64,000 nucleotides of DNA from assembly GCA_965216915.1 (NCBI GenBank), contig CBDCGS010000010.1, forward strand, positions 558,001 through 622,000. The letters run 5' to 3'. A program made the translations under genes and the position numbers. Shown here one piece after another: positions 8,059-16,457 of the stretch. Origin of the DNA: CBDCGS01 sp965216915. Lineage in GTDB: Bacteria; Pseudomonadota; Alphaproteobacteria; UBA828. Below the pieces are notes generated by a model. That model made no database searches, was not told the origin of the DNA, and saw only the letters and a program-made list of their open reading frames with translations. How positions within the stretch are numbered: the stretch's first letter is position 1; each line of letters starts with the position of its first letter.

Positions 8059-9549
8059 ATGCCCAGAACGTTGTCCGGCAAGCTCATCGCCATCTTGGTG
8101 ATCTCGCTCACCGTCGTCAGCGCCATCTATGTTGGCCTGACCATCATGGCCACCCGATTGCACACGCAAGGGATCAATCAGAATCTAAACCGCTCCCTGG
8201 CGGCCACGATCGTCGGCACGACTCCGCTGATCCGGGAGAAACGCGTCGATCCGCACATGCTGGATCAGGTCTTCGCCATGCTGATGGAGATCAATCCCGC
8301 CATCGAAGTCTATCTGCTCGATCCGACCGGCGCTATCCTCGACTACTCGGCACCGCCGGAAAAAGTGCTGCGTCGACAGGTATCATTGGCGCCGATCGAT
8401 GCACTGTTGAGCGAGTCCGAAGACCTACCGATCCGGGGAGACGATCCGCGTGACCCCCATGGCCAGAAAATCTTCTCGGCCGCCCCTATTCTCGATGACG
8501 GCGAGCTTCAGGGCTATCTCTACGTGGTCCTCGGCGGCGAGGCCTACGACACCGTCGTCGAGGTCTTCGAGCGCAGCTACATCCTTCACCTCACGCTCGG
8601 CGCGGTCGCCATTAGCGTCGTCTTGATCGCTCTTGCCGGTGCTTTTTCATTTCACGCCTTGACGCGTCGGCTGCGCCTCCTCACCAGTTTCATCGAAGCG
8701 TTTCGGCAAAGCAGCTTTCAGCGGTCTGTCGACATCCCCGAAACGCATTTTCGCCCGGCAGGCGATGAGATCGATCGCTTAGGGCGGCTGTTCGATGAGA
8801 TGGCGGGGCGCATCGTCGACCAGATCGCAGCGTTGGAGACTGCCGACAGCGCGCGCTCCGAGTTGTTCGCCAACATCTCACATGACCTGCGCACGCCCCT
8901 TGCCGCCCTTCAAGGCGCCATCGAAACTCTGTCGATGAAGCAGGCGGCTCTCGATCCCGAGGAGCAGCGGGCGTATCTGGACCTGGCGCTCAGGCATAGC
9001 GAGCAGCTCGGACGGCTGATCGGACAGCTGTTCGAACTCGCCACTCTCGAGAGCAGCGATCGTCAGCTGCGCAGCGAGCCCTTCTCTGTTGCCGAGCTAG
9101 TTCAAGACATCGCGCAGAAGTTTCGGCCGAGCGCTGATGGCAAAGGGCTGACCATCGTCTGCGATCCGCCGATCGATCTGCCGTTCATCGAAGCGGACAT
9201 CGCCCTGATCGAGCGCGTGCTCGAGAACTTGGTCGAGAACGCCATCAAGAACACCCCGGAAGGCGGCGTGATCGAACTGTCCCTCTCGTTGAACGACGGT
9301 TCGATTTCCGTCGCGGTCAGCGACACAGGCTGCGGCATGCCAGTAGAAGAACTTCCCAGGATCTTCGACCGTACTTATCGAACGGAGAAAAACCGCGACC
9401 CGGGGTCGCCAGGCACCGGCCTCGGCTTGGCGATTGCCAAGCAAATTCTGGAGATGCATGGCAGTTGCTTCGAGGTGGAAAGCACCGTCGGCGAAGGCTC
9501 GACCTTTCGTTTCAGGCTTCCGACCGGCGACAAACAAGCAAGGGCCTAA
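8059..9549 (+). CDS. Membrane sensor histidine kinase
   Basis: A 496-residue kinase, partner of the preceding regulator. TM1 spans about 9-30 and TM2 about 175-200, enclosing a periplasmic sensor domain of about 145 residues (VYLLDPTGAILDYSAPP is PAS/Cache-like). A HAMP segment follows (RRLRLLTSFIEAF). Then come the dimerisation box with the phospho-acceptor His in FANISHDLRTPLAALQG, the N box NLVENAIKNTPEGG, and the ATP lid boxes DTGCGMP and GTGLGLAIA. All catalytic motifs are intact. The periplasmic sensor suggests detection of an envelope or external signal. The product ends in GDKQARA, followed by a convergent unknown gene. Confidence 0.93.
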   Translation: MPRTLSGKLIAILVISLTVVSAIYVGLTIMATRLHTQGINQNLNRSLAATIVGTTPLIREKRVDPHMLDQVFAMLMEINPAIEVYLLDPTGAILDYSAPPEKVLRRQVSLAPIDALLSESEDLPIRGDDPRDPHGQKIFSAAPILDDGELQGYLYVVLGGEAYDTVVEVFERSYILHLTLGAVAISVVLIALAGAFSFHALTRRLRLLTSFIEAFRQSSFQRSVDIPETHFRPAGDEIDRLGRLFDEMAGRIVDQIAALETADSARSELFANISHDLRTPLAALQGAIETLSMKQAALDPEEQRAYLDLALRHSEQLGRLIGQLFELATLESSDRQLRSEPFSVAELVQDIAQKFRPSADGKGLTIVCDPPIDLPFIEADIALIERVLENLVENAIKNTPEGGVIELSLSLNDGSISVAVSDTGCGMPVEELPRIFDRTYRTEKNRDPGSPGTGLGLAIAKQILEMHGSCFEVESTVGEGSTFRFRLPTGDKQARA

Positions 9550-9629
9550 CCTTGTATCGCTCTGTCGATCTCTTCGGTCGCCTTGGCGCTCTGGTCTTCG
9601 TGGCCGGCGAGGCGTTCGGCAAGTTCGGG

Positions 9630-10031
9630 CTAAGGTCGAAACACTTGGTTCGCCGGGTCTAGGTCGTCCATGACGCTGGAGAGCGGCGGCGGGGCGTCAG
9701 GCCCCGCGGTCGGTGACGGTTCGGCAGACGGGCCAGCCGACGGGCCGAAGTCGTACCAATCGGTGTGTAAGATGGTCCGGCCCTTGGTGCCGGCGCCCGC
9801 TCGGACCCATGGGATTTCCTTGACGGAGTCCCACCCCCCCCTGACTTCGAGGACATGGTGTATTTTTCCGTCGATGGCTTCGTCCATGAACACGTCCCAA
9901 AAGGCTTCGCTGGCCCGCGTGGCGGGTTGCGGACGTGACTTCTCCGCGCCGGCGTGAGTATGCGTGGGGGCGACCATCACCGACAGCACGGCAAGGGCGC
10001 CGAGAAGGCAAACGAGGGGTCGTGTCATCAT
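9630..10031 (-). CDS. Small exported protein of unknown function
   Basis: From the ATG at 10031 the product is 133 residues (a second ATG at 10028 is equally possible). Residues 1-28 are a signal peptide (MMTRPLVCLLGALAVL, ending THAGA). The mature part contains FWDVFMDEAIDGKIHHVLEV and GRTILHTDWYDFGPS, then a Pro/Ser/Ala-rich tail. I do not recognise the family. The start overlaps the stop of the upstream lipoprotein gene by a few bases, so the two are translationally coupled and probably act together at the envelope. It is convergent with the histidine kinase gene, and a link to that sensor is only positional. Confidence 0.6.
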   Translation of the reverse strand: MMTRPLVCLLGALAVLSVMVAPTHTHAGAEKSRPQPATRASEAFWDVFMDEAIDGKIHHVLEVRGGWDSVKEIPWVRAGAGTKGRTILHTDWYDFGPSAGPSAEPSPTAGPDAPPPLSSVMDDLDPANQVFRP

Positions 10032-10930
10032 GACTGATCTCCCAGGGCCGGCCGCGCGGCGACGTCGGCTCCCCATCCGGCACCGATGGCAAATCGACCC
10101 ACGGGCGTCTCGGCGCGTTCGACACCGGGCTTGTAGAGGAAGGTCAGTGCCCTGACCGGATCGGCGTCGGGCAAGCGGCTCGTGCGCAGCGCGCCGACGG
10201 TCCAGGCATTGTCATAATGCCGGTATCCGGTCTCGATCTCGTCAGACCAGGACCGGGCTTCCGCGACGCGCAGCCGTCCCTCCGGCACGAGCGGGTCCTT
10301 GACGAAGAACACGATGTCCTCCAACCCGGTTTGCCGGGAGAGCGGGAGGGCGCGCGCGCGGATGGCTCGGTAGAGTGCGGCATAGCTCCGGTGTGCGCCG
10401 GCGGGCAGGGCGTCGAGCGCCTCGCTCGGCACGGCAAACACCTCGATCCGCGGGGCGCCGGCGAACATCGGCGCAAGGTGCAGCGCGTCGATCGCCAAGC
10501 CTGCTTCGACCTTGGCGAGCCGCATGTGGAAGCCCGCGTTGGCGCGGCGGCCGATATCGTCGCGGAGCGCCAAGATGCCGGAGACGGTCTCGAGCCCGTC
10601 CTGCGTCCGCCGATCGGTCACGATCGCGCTGAGCTCGGTGAGGTCCTTGTGGTCGATGTGAAGCACTGGCACAGGCCCGGCATGCACGACGCCGAAGTCG
10701 TCGGCGACGGCGCCTGGTGATTCCCCGGTCGCGAGGGCGACGATGGCCTGCACCGCTCGTCCAATATCATCGGCGAGCGGCGGCGCGAGCGGTGTGCCTG
10801 AGCCGTTCACGACGCTCACCTCCGTGCTGGAGCTGGAGGTCTGGAAATTGCCGGTCTCGCAAGCCGCGATCCCAACGAGCAAGAAAGCCACGACCAGTGG
10901 CAAGACCATACGGTTCGGGTTTCGGCGCAT
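10028..10930 (-). CDS. Lipoprotein of unknown function
   Basis: A 300-residue protein with a lipoprotein signal: MRRNPNRMVLPLVVAFLLV then the lipobox GIAAC with Cys24. The mature part is preceded by a Ser/Thr-rich tether (TSSSSTEVS). Recognisable pieces include VLHIDHKDLTELSAIVTDRR, GFHMRLAKVEAGLAIDALH and a C-terminal region rich in Ala and Arg; none identifies a known family to me. It forms a two-gene unit with the small exported protein whose start overlaps its stop. The 237 bp upstream, shared with the chemoreceptor gene, are AT-rich and probably hold promoters for both. Confidence 0.6.
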   Translation of the reverse strand: MRRNPNRMVLPLVVAFLLVGIAACETGNFQTSSSSTEVSVVNGSGTPLAPPLADDIGRAVQAIVALATGESPGAVADDFGVVHAGPVPVLHIDHKDLTELSAIVTDRRTQDGLETVSGILALRDDIGRRANAGFHMRLAKVEAGLAIDALHLAPMFAGAPRIEVFAVPSEALDALPAGAHRSYAALYRAIRARALPLSRQTGLEDIVFFVKDPLVPEGRLRVAEARSWSDEIETGYRHYDNAWTVGALRTSRLPDADPVRALTFLYKPGVERAETPVGRFAIGAGWGADVAARPALGDQS

Positions 10931-11167
10931 GGGGCGACCTTTTTATACTGCGAAGGACGTCTTTCATTGGGGAGGAAAAGTTGAATATTAGTTAAGTGAC
11001 GCAAGCCATGCCGCCGAAAATCCGGAATTAACAAGTTCTCAACCGTTTTCGTTTATTTATGAATTGATGATCTTCGGACGAAAAAAGAAAAAATACTATT
11101 GTAAAAGATAGATCGAGTTCCGTAGAACTAGTCTTCATCGACAAAATCCTCACAAACGAGAGTGGAA

Positions 11168-12670
11168 ATGACGATTCCTTCTTTCTCCGGCCACGCGGCT
11201 GCTATTCTCTCTGCGCTCAACAAGTCGCAGGCGATCATTGAGTTCAAGCTCGATGGTACCATCATTACGGCCAACGAAAATTTCCTCCAAACCATGGGTT
11301 ATCGTCTCGAGGAAATTCAGGGCCAGCACCACAGCATGTTTACTGAACCTGGCTACAAGGATACCGCAGAGTATCGCGAGTTCTGGGCCAGCCTCGGTCG
11401 GGGTGAGTTTCAGGCAGCGCAGTACAAGCGGCTCGGCAAGGGCGGCAAGGAGGTCTGGATCGAGGCCTCCTACAATCCACTCCTGAACAGCAGGGGTAAG
11501 CCCTACAAGGTTGTAAAATTCGCGACCGACATCAGCGAGCAAAAGGCAGAATACGCCGACCTGCTTGGCAAGCTGGAAGCAATCGACCGGTCGCAGGCGG
11601 TCATTGAGTTCGAGCTTGACGGAACCATCATTACGGCCAACGAAAATTTCCTCCAAACCATGGGTTATCGTCTCGAGGAAATCCAGGGCCAGCACCACAG
11701 CATGTTTGCCGAACCTGGCTACAAGGATACCGCAGAGTATCGCGAGTTCTGGGCCAGCCTCGGTCGGGGCGAGTTCCATGCGGGGCAGTACAAGCGGCTC
11801 GGCAAGGGCGGCAAGGAGGTCTGGATCGAGGCCTCCTACAATCCGATTCTCGACGCCAGCGGCCGCCCCTGCAAGGTCGTCAAGTTCGCGACCGACTTGA
11901 CCAAGCGCAAAGAAGAGAACGCTGTGCTGGCCAACGAATTCGAGAATGGTGTGAAGGCCACCGTGGACGCCGTCGGGTCTTCGGCCCAGACATTGGAGTC
12001 CACGGCGCAGTCACTCGCCACCTCGGCGGAGCAGACCAATCAGCAGGCCACGGCGGTCTCCACTGCCACGGAGGAACTCTCCGCCTCGGTCAACGAGATC
12101 TCCCGTCAGATCGCCGGCTCGGCGGAGGCCGTCAACACCGCCGTCGACGCGGCGGACAAGTCCCAAGCGATGGTCAGCGACTTGGTGACCGCAGCGCAGC
12201 GCATCGGTGAGGTAACTCAGATCATCACCGACATCGCCGAGCAGACCAACCTACTGGCGCTCAATGCCACCATCGAGGCGGCGCGCGCCGGCGAGGCGGG
12301 CAAGGGCTTCGCCGTGGTTGCCTCCGAGGTGAAGAGCCTGGCAAGCCAGACCGCCAAGGCGACCGAAGAGATCTCCCAGCAAGTCAAAGATATCCAGGAG
12401 TCCAGCCAAACCACGGCGGATGCCATCGGCGAAATCGGTGAGGTCATCTTACGGATCAAAGACATCAGCACTTCGATCTCGAGCGCTATCGAGGAGCAGT
12501 CAGCGGCGACCCAAGAGGTATCGAGCAGCATCAGCGGCGTCACCGATGCCGCAAAAGGAAACGGCGGCTCTGCTTCGAGCGTGCTTAACTTCGCCCAATC
12601 CCTGACCCAGCAAGCCGATGCGCTCGGCGAGCAGGTCGACGGCTTCCTATCCAGGGTCCGCGCGATGTAA
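11168..12670 (+). CDS. Soluble methyl-accepting chemotaxis protein with two PAS domains
   Basis: A 500-residue chemoreceptor with no membrane segment, so it would signal from the cytoplasm. The ATG at 11168 has GAGAG at a good distance; a GTG at 11162 is less likely. Two PAS-PAC modules (about 18-120 and 140-242) are nearly identical, each containing DGTIITANENFLQTMGYRLE and GKEVWIEASYNP. The C-terminal half (about 280-490) is the MCP signalling hairpin with the tip motif EQTNLLALNATIEAARAGEA and GKGFAVVASEVKSLA. PAS domains of this kind often bind FAD, haem or small ligands to report redox or oxygen state. No CheA, CheW or methylation genes are in the window. Confidence 0.92.
   Translation: MTIPSFSGHAAAILSALNKSQAIIEFKLDGTIITANENFLQTMGYRLEEIQGQHHSMFTEPGYKDTAEYREFWASLGRGEFQAAQYKRLGKGGKEVWIEASYNPLLNSRGKPYKVVKFATDISEQKAEYADLLGKLEAIDRSQAVIEFELDGTIITANENFLQTMGYRLEEIQGQHHSMFAEPGYKDTAEYREFWASLGRGEFHAGQYKRLGKGGKEVWIEASYNPILDASGRPCKVVKFATDLTKRKEENAVLANEFENGVKATVDAVGSSAQTLESTAQSLATSAEQTNQQATAVSTATEELSASVNEISRQIAGSAEAVNTAVDAADKSQAMVSDLVTAAQRIGEVTQIITDIAEQTNLLALNATIEAARAGEAGKGFAVVASEVKSLASQTAKATEEISQQVKDIQESSQTTADAIGEIGEVILRIKDISTSISSAIEEQSAATQEVSSSISGVTDAAKGNGGSASSVLNFAQSLTQQADALGEQVDGFLSRVRAM
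11225..11896 (+). repeat. In-frame tandem duplication of a PAS module inside the chemoreceptor gene
   Basis: Bases 11225-11530 and 11591-11896 repeat with an exact offset of 366 bp (122 codons). Long stretches are identical at the nucleotide level, for example from ATCATTACGGCCAACG through the GGTTATCGTCTCGAGG region. Low synonymous divergence shows either a recent duplication or ongoing gene conversion between the copies. The junction segment encodes YADLLGKLEAID. Confidence 0.9.
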
Positions 12671-12910
12671 GGCGTCCGGCACCATCGAGGGACGTCTTTG
12701 GAAGCAGTGGTGTGCCGCCGGCGCACAGACCGTAACGCATCGACACCGCATGGAGCTGCTGCCAGCCGCTCGCAATCGCTTCCATGCTCCCTTTTGGGAA
12801 TCCTAAGCCCGATTCAAACTAATCGCGAAACGCGCTAGGGTTCGCAGGCGTGACGCGGCGCGCGTGAAACGGGACGCCGCGCCGCATCGATGGGGAGCAG
12901 CGAGGACAAT

Positions 12911-14107
12911 ATGACGAGCAACCGGCATGCCGAGATCGCGGGTGGCGGCTTCACGGGGCTTGCGATGGGCGCGGCGCTCGCCCAGGCGGGCTGGAGCGTG
13001 CGTGTGCACGAGCGCTCGCCCGAGGTCAGGGCTTTCGGCGCGGGGATTTGGATTTGGGACAACGGGGTGCGCGTGCTGAAGGCGATCGGCGCGGCGGACG
13101 AGGCGCTCGACGGCTGCACCGAGGCGCCGAGCTACATCAGCTGGGACGCCAAGGGCCGCTTCATCGACGAGGTGCCGTTCGCGCCTCTCACAAGCACGCA
13201 CCAATCGCGCATGTTCTGCATCACGCGTCAGCAGCTCTTGAGCGCGATGTTGCACGCGGCCGAGCGGGCGGGCGTCGAGATCGTGACGGGCTCGACCGCG
13301 GTCGCGGCCCGGCCTGACGGCGTGCTGATCACCGAAGACGAGCGCGAATGGCCGGCCGACCTCGTCATTGCGGCCGACGGCATCAACTCGAAGGTGCGGG
13401 ATTCGCTTGGCCTCCTGAAAAGCCGGAAGCCCCATGTCGATGGCGCGATCCGCATGCTCGTGCCGCACGAGCCGGGCTACGCCGACACGGAGGAGGGGCG
13501 CACCATCCGTGAATGGTGGAGCGGCCATCGCCGCGTGCTCTACACGCCCTGCAACCGCGAGGTCTTCTACCTCTGCTTCACGATGCTCGCGAAGGATCAG
13601 GCGGCGGCCCGAATCCCGGTCGCGCGTGATCTGTGGATCAAATCGTTTCCGCATCTCGAATCGATGATCTTGCGCGCGCCCGATGAGGGGCGCTACGACC
13701 GCTTCGAGACGATCAAGCTCAATGCGTGGCACGCGGGCCGCGTCGCGATCGTCGGGGATTCGGCGCATGCGATGTCGCCCGGGCTTGGCCAGGGCTGCGG
13801 CACGGCGATCAACAATGCCCTCTCGCTCGCCAACATGCTGGCGGAGTCGAGTGACGTGGCGGCGGTGCTGCCGCGCTGGGAAGCGCGTCAACGACCGATC
13901 TCGGAGCACACCCAGCTTTGGTCGACCATCACCTGGCCGCTCACCCGCTGGCCGCATTGGGCGGCACGCGTCTATTACAACATGCCGATCCTGCACCCCT
14001 GGATGCTCAAGCAGCGGCGCAAGCCGTCCGAGTTCTTTGCCTACGGAACCGAGACCCAGGAGCGCTGGATGCCGCCGCATCTGCGTGCCGACGCCGCTGC
14101 GGAATGA
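12911..14107 (+). CDS. FAD-dependent monooxygenase (PHBH-like fold)
   Basis: A 398-residue flavoprotein hydroxylase. GCGAGG about 8 bp upstream supports the ATG at 12911. The N-terminal FAD site is AEIAGGGFTGLAMGAALAQ; the middle motif ADLVIAADGINSKVRDSLG corresponds to the DG motif, and GDSAHAMSPGLGQGCGTAIN to the second FAD-contacting GD motif. This set defines class A aromatic hydroxylases related to salicylate and 6-hydroxynicotinate monooxygenases, which use NAD(P)H and oxygen. The substrate is not evident, and no ring-cleavage genes are adjacent. The next gene starts 75 bp downstream. Confidence 0.85.
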   Translation: MTSNRHAEIAGGGFTGLAMGAALAQAGWSVRVHERSPEVRAFGAGIWIWDNGVRVLKAIGAADEALDGCTEAPSYISWDAKGRFIDEVPFAPLTSTHQSRMFCITRQQLLSAMLHAAERAGVEIVTGSTAVAARPDGVLITEDEREWPADLVIAADGINSKVRDSLGLLKSRKPHVDGAIRMLVPHEPGYADTEEGRTIREWWSGHRRVLYTPCNREVFYLCFTMLAKDQAAARIPVARDLWIKSFPHLESMILRAPDEGRYDRFETIKLNAWHAGRVAIVGDSAHAMSPGLGQGCGTAINNALSLANMLAESSDVAAVLPRWEARQRPISEHTQLWSTITWPLTRWPHWAARVYYNMPILHPWMLKQRRKPSEFFAYGTETQERWMPPHLRADAAAE

Positions 14108-14182
14108 CAGAGCGGTGTAGCCGAGTAATCCGCTACGATAGTGGCGGCCCGCAACGATCGGCTGCTGAGAGAGGAGACAGCG

Positions 14183-14497
14183 ATGCGCGCCTTTTCAATG
14201 ATTGCCGCCTCGGTCGTGTTCGTCGCCGCGGCCACCGGCGCGGCTCAGGCCGGGGATCGGGTTACCCTGACCGACGGCGTAGGGGCCACACCCATGTCGG
14301 CCGAACAGATGCAGGCGGTGCAGGGGATGACCGACACGACCCTCGCCGGCCTTGCTCTCGCCGATTTCACCACCGAGAAGATCGCGGTCGCGCTGACCGA
14401 GGGCATCAATCCGCGCACCGGCGACGTCATCCAGATTCCGGCCGAGGCGATCGCGATGTTCAAGGCCGGCAAAGCGCTCAAAGACGCCATCAACTGA
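14183..14497 (+). CDS. Short exported protein with C-terminal HU-like arm and tail
   Basis: A 104-residue protein with GAGGAG at the right distance from the ATG. Residues 1-23 are a Sec signal peptide ending AQA. Residues 39-48 read SAEQMQAVQG, similar to the QM..V leader motif of the small protein at 6581-6919. Residues 74-104 (INPRTGDVIQIPAEAI then AMFKAGKALKDAIN) match the C-terminal arm strand and last helix of histone-like HU proteins, whose usual form is RNP.TGE.I.IPA....FKAGKALKDA.N. The N-terminal HU helices are missing, so it cannot form a normal HU dimer. The combination of secretion signal and HU tail is unusual. Function unknown. Confidence 0.7.
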   Translation: MRAFSMIAASVVFVAAATGAAQAGDRVTLTDGVGATPMSAEQMQAVQGMTDTTLAGLALADFTTEKIAVALTEGINPRTGDVIQIPAEAIAMFKAGKALKDAIN

Positions 14498-14570
14498 TTG
14501 CAGCACGGCTCGGCGGCTGCTTCACCGCGCCGCTCGGCGCGGATTGCGTCTTGTCAAAACGCTGTCCCCT

Positions 14571-14599
14571 GATCACGACGTCGTGAACACGTCGTGATC
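14571..14599. repeat. Perfect 11-bp inverted repeat between genes
   Basis: GATCACGACGT at 14571-14581 and its exact complement ACGTCGTGATC at 14589-14599 flank a 7-base loop. No T-run follows on either side, so it is not a classic Rho-independent terminator. It could be a Rho-dependent stop, an mRNA-stabilising stem after the HU-tailed gene, or an operator for the gene remnant downstream. Confidence 0.6.
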
Positions 14600-14705
14600 G
14601 GGTATCGCCTGGTCCGTTGAACCGGCCCGTTATTTGCTGCGTCTCGGATCGGACGCAGGCGGCGTTGGAGAGCCCGCCACGCGACGGAATTGGTGTGGGG
14701 TGGCT

Positions 14706-15527
14706 ATGATTGTGTTTCCGGCAGTTCCTTTGCAAAATCCGAGCGTCGGGTCGGTTTACATCGGCCAGCATTTCTCGCCCGAAGCATGCGACCAGATCAT
14801 CGGAACCGCGGTCGAGGCGGACTGGACCCAAGGGGGCGTCGGCGGATACGACGTCGAGGATTAGTGCTCGGCCCAGACCAGCGCACGGAGCTGCCATGAG
14901 CAGCGATTGCCCCTGCACCAGCAATCCGGCTATCCCGTCAGCAAGCTCGCCTACGACATCAGCGCCGTGAACGCGGACCACTGGCGGTTCGATCTGAGCG
15001 GCTTCGTCTCCGATGATCTGCCCTATCTCATGCGCTACTCCGAGACCAATGCCGATCACTATGACTGGCACATCGACATGGGGCGGGCCTACACGGCGTC
15101 GCGCAAGGTGAGCTTCAGCCTTCAGCTGACCGACCCGAGCGACTATGACGGCGGGGATCTCGAGTTCTACAACATCCCGCTCGACCGCGAGCAGCTCCGC
15201 AGGCGCGGAACCCTCGTGGTCCTCCCGAGCTATTGGATTCATCGGATCAACCCCGTGACGCGCGGGACGCGCCACGTCGTGGCCCGCTGGGTGCACGGCC
15301 CGCCGACCGATGGGCCGACGCCGGCATCGACAGCGCGCGAGACACCGCGTGCGCGGTCGCGCACGAGGCAAGGTGTTGTTAGGGCTTACCGGCCGACAAT
15401 CGGCGACGCCAGCACCAGTCCACACCGACCGAGGTTCCGAGATGAGCGTGATGCGCCTGCCGTTGGGCATTGCCGCCGTGGTTGCTGTTGCCCTGTTGGT
15501 CGCCTCGTACTCCGCAAGCGCGGATGA
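14706..15527 (+). pseudogene. 2OG-Fe(II) oxygenase gene interrupted by an in-frame stop
   Basis: The product begins at the ATG at 14706 with MIVFPAVPLQNPSVGSVYIG. A TAG at 14862-14864 interrupts it right after GGYDVED, and the same frame then continues without shift (CSAQTSARSCHEQRLPLHQQ) into a well-preserved prolyl-hydroxylase-like domain. That domain has the iron ligands His and Asp in HYDWHIDMG, and the distal His near LPSYWIHRINPVTRGTRH with Arg as 2-oxoglutarate ligand. The downstream part alone could be translated from internal starts but would miss the N-terminal strands. The last 75 or so codons are Arg/Pro-rich and overlap the next gene, suggesting that the natural end near 15310 has also been lost. 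Confidence 0.75.
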
Positions 15528-15957
15528 GATCTGGCGTGCCGAACTCAGTGGCGCCGATAGTCTCGGAACGCGCGTCGCGGCGGATGCGGCGGTCACCGCC
15601 GATGGCACCGCCGCGATCCGCATCGACACCGCTTGGCCGACCGTGATCAACCTCGCCGAGGTCACCGATCTCGCGATCGATGATGCCGTCTTGGTGTACG
15701 CCGCGCTTGCGCGCAGCGAGAATCTCGAGGGCACCGCCTATCTTGAGATGTGGTGCCATTTTCCCGGCGGCGGGCAGTATTTCTCGCGCGGCCTCGATTC
15801 CGTCACGAGCGGAACCAGTGGTTGGCAGCCGATTGCGACGCGCTTCCTCCTCGAGGAGGGGCAGAAGCCCGACCGCGTCACGCTGAACCTCGTCATCAAT
15901 GGGCGTGGCACCGTTTGGATCGACGATGTGCGGCTCGTCCGCGAGGCGGTTCACTAG
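15442..15957 (+). CDS. Exported protein, carbohydrate-binding-like fold, unknown function
   Basis: A 171-residue protein from the ATG at 15442, preceded by GAGG. Residues 1-26 are a signal peptide (MSVMRLPLGIAAVVAVALL, ending SASA). The mature part is predicted beta-rich, with ADGTAAIRIDTAWPTVINLA, LEMWCHFPGGGQYFSRG and a terminal GRGTVWIDDVRLVRE. The last pattern is typical of jelly-roll carbohydrate-binding modules, where the closing strand reads VWIDDV.L. No catalytic domain is attached. The single Cys excludes an internal disulphide. Binding to a sugar or to another envelope protein is an inference from the fold pattern. Confidence 0.6.
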   Translation: MSVMRLPLGIAAVVAVALLVASYSASADEIWRAELSGADSLGTRVAADAAVTADGTAAIRIDTAWPTVINLAEVTDLAIDDAVLVYAALARSENLEGTAYLEMWCHFPGGGQYFSRGLDSVTSGTSGWQPIATRFLLEEGQKPDRVTLNLVINGRGTVWIDDVRLVREAVH

Positions 15958-15981
15958 ACCACGCAGGCCTATCCCGCGCGC

Positions 15982-16380
15982 ATGTCCGAGGAGGCGATCA
16001 CGCTGGTCGCCGCCATCGGCGCCACGATCGTCGGCGTCGGGGCCTTTTTTCACTATTTCCTCTGGGTCTACGCCTGGCCGCAGGCGACCGGCACGGTGAT
16101 CGGAAACGTGGCCGACCTCCGATCGACCGACGGAAACGACTACGCCTATTTTCCGCGCGTCGCATTTCAGGCGGCCGACGGCAACATGTATGAATTTCGG
16201 GGCGACATCGGCCTGAATGACGAATGGCCGATTGGCCAGGCCGTGGCGCTCCGCTACCGCGCCGCCAACCCGCGCCATGCCACCATCATGAAGGGCTGGC
16301 AGCGGCTGCTCTTTTCGCTCGTGTTCATCGGCTTCGGGGCGGCCCTCTGGTACGCCTGGTCGGGCATGGCACAGGGATAG
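15982..16380 (+). CDS. DUF3592-like membrane protein
   Basis: A 132-residue protein with two membrane helices, at about 6-30 (ITLVAAIGATIVGVGAFFHY) and 108-126 (LLFSLVFIGFGAALWYAW). Between them is a small soluble beta domain (VIGNVADLRSTDG, AYFPRVAFQAADG, GQAVALRYRAANPRHATI). This helix, beta domain, helix plan with the FPRV.F...G....F pattern is that of DUF3592 proteins, whose function is unknown. It starts 24 bp after the preceding exported-protein gene and may be cotranscribed with it. Confidence 0.65.
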   Translation: MSEEAITLVAAIGATIVGVGAFFHYFLWVYAWPQATGTVIGNVADLRSTDGNDYAYFPRVAFQAADGNMYEFRGDIGLNDEWPIGQAVALRYRAANPRHATIMKGWQRLLFSLVFIGFGAALWYAWSGMAQG

Positions 16381-16457
16381 CGGCCGCCACCCACCAGCGG
16401 GGATCTGATCCGCTATAGTGCGCCGGCATCGCAAAGAAAAAGAAGGGGAGGGAGGTC

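Noticed and set aside
15310..15441. Upstream extension of the exported protein gene at 15442
   Set aside because: The extra 44 residues are Arg-rich, overlap the oxygenase remnant and would bury the signal peptide. The ATG at 15442 with GAGG fits far better.
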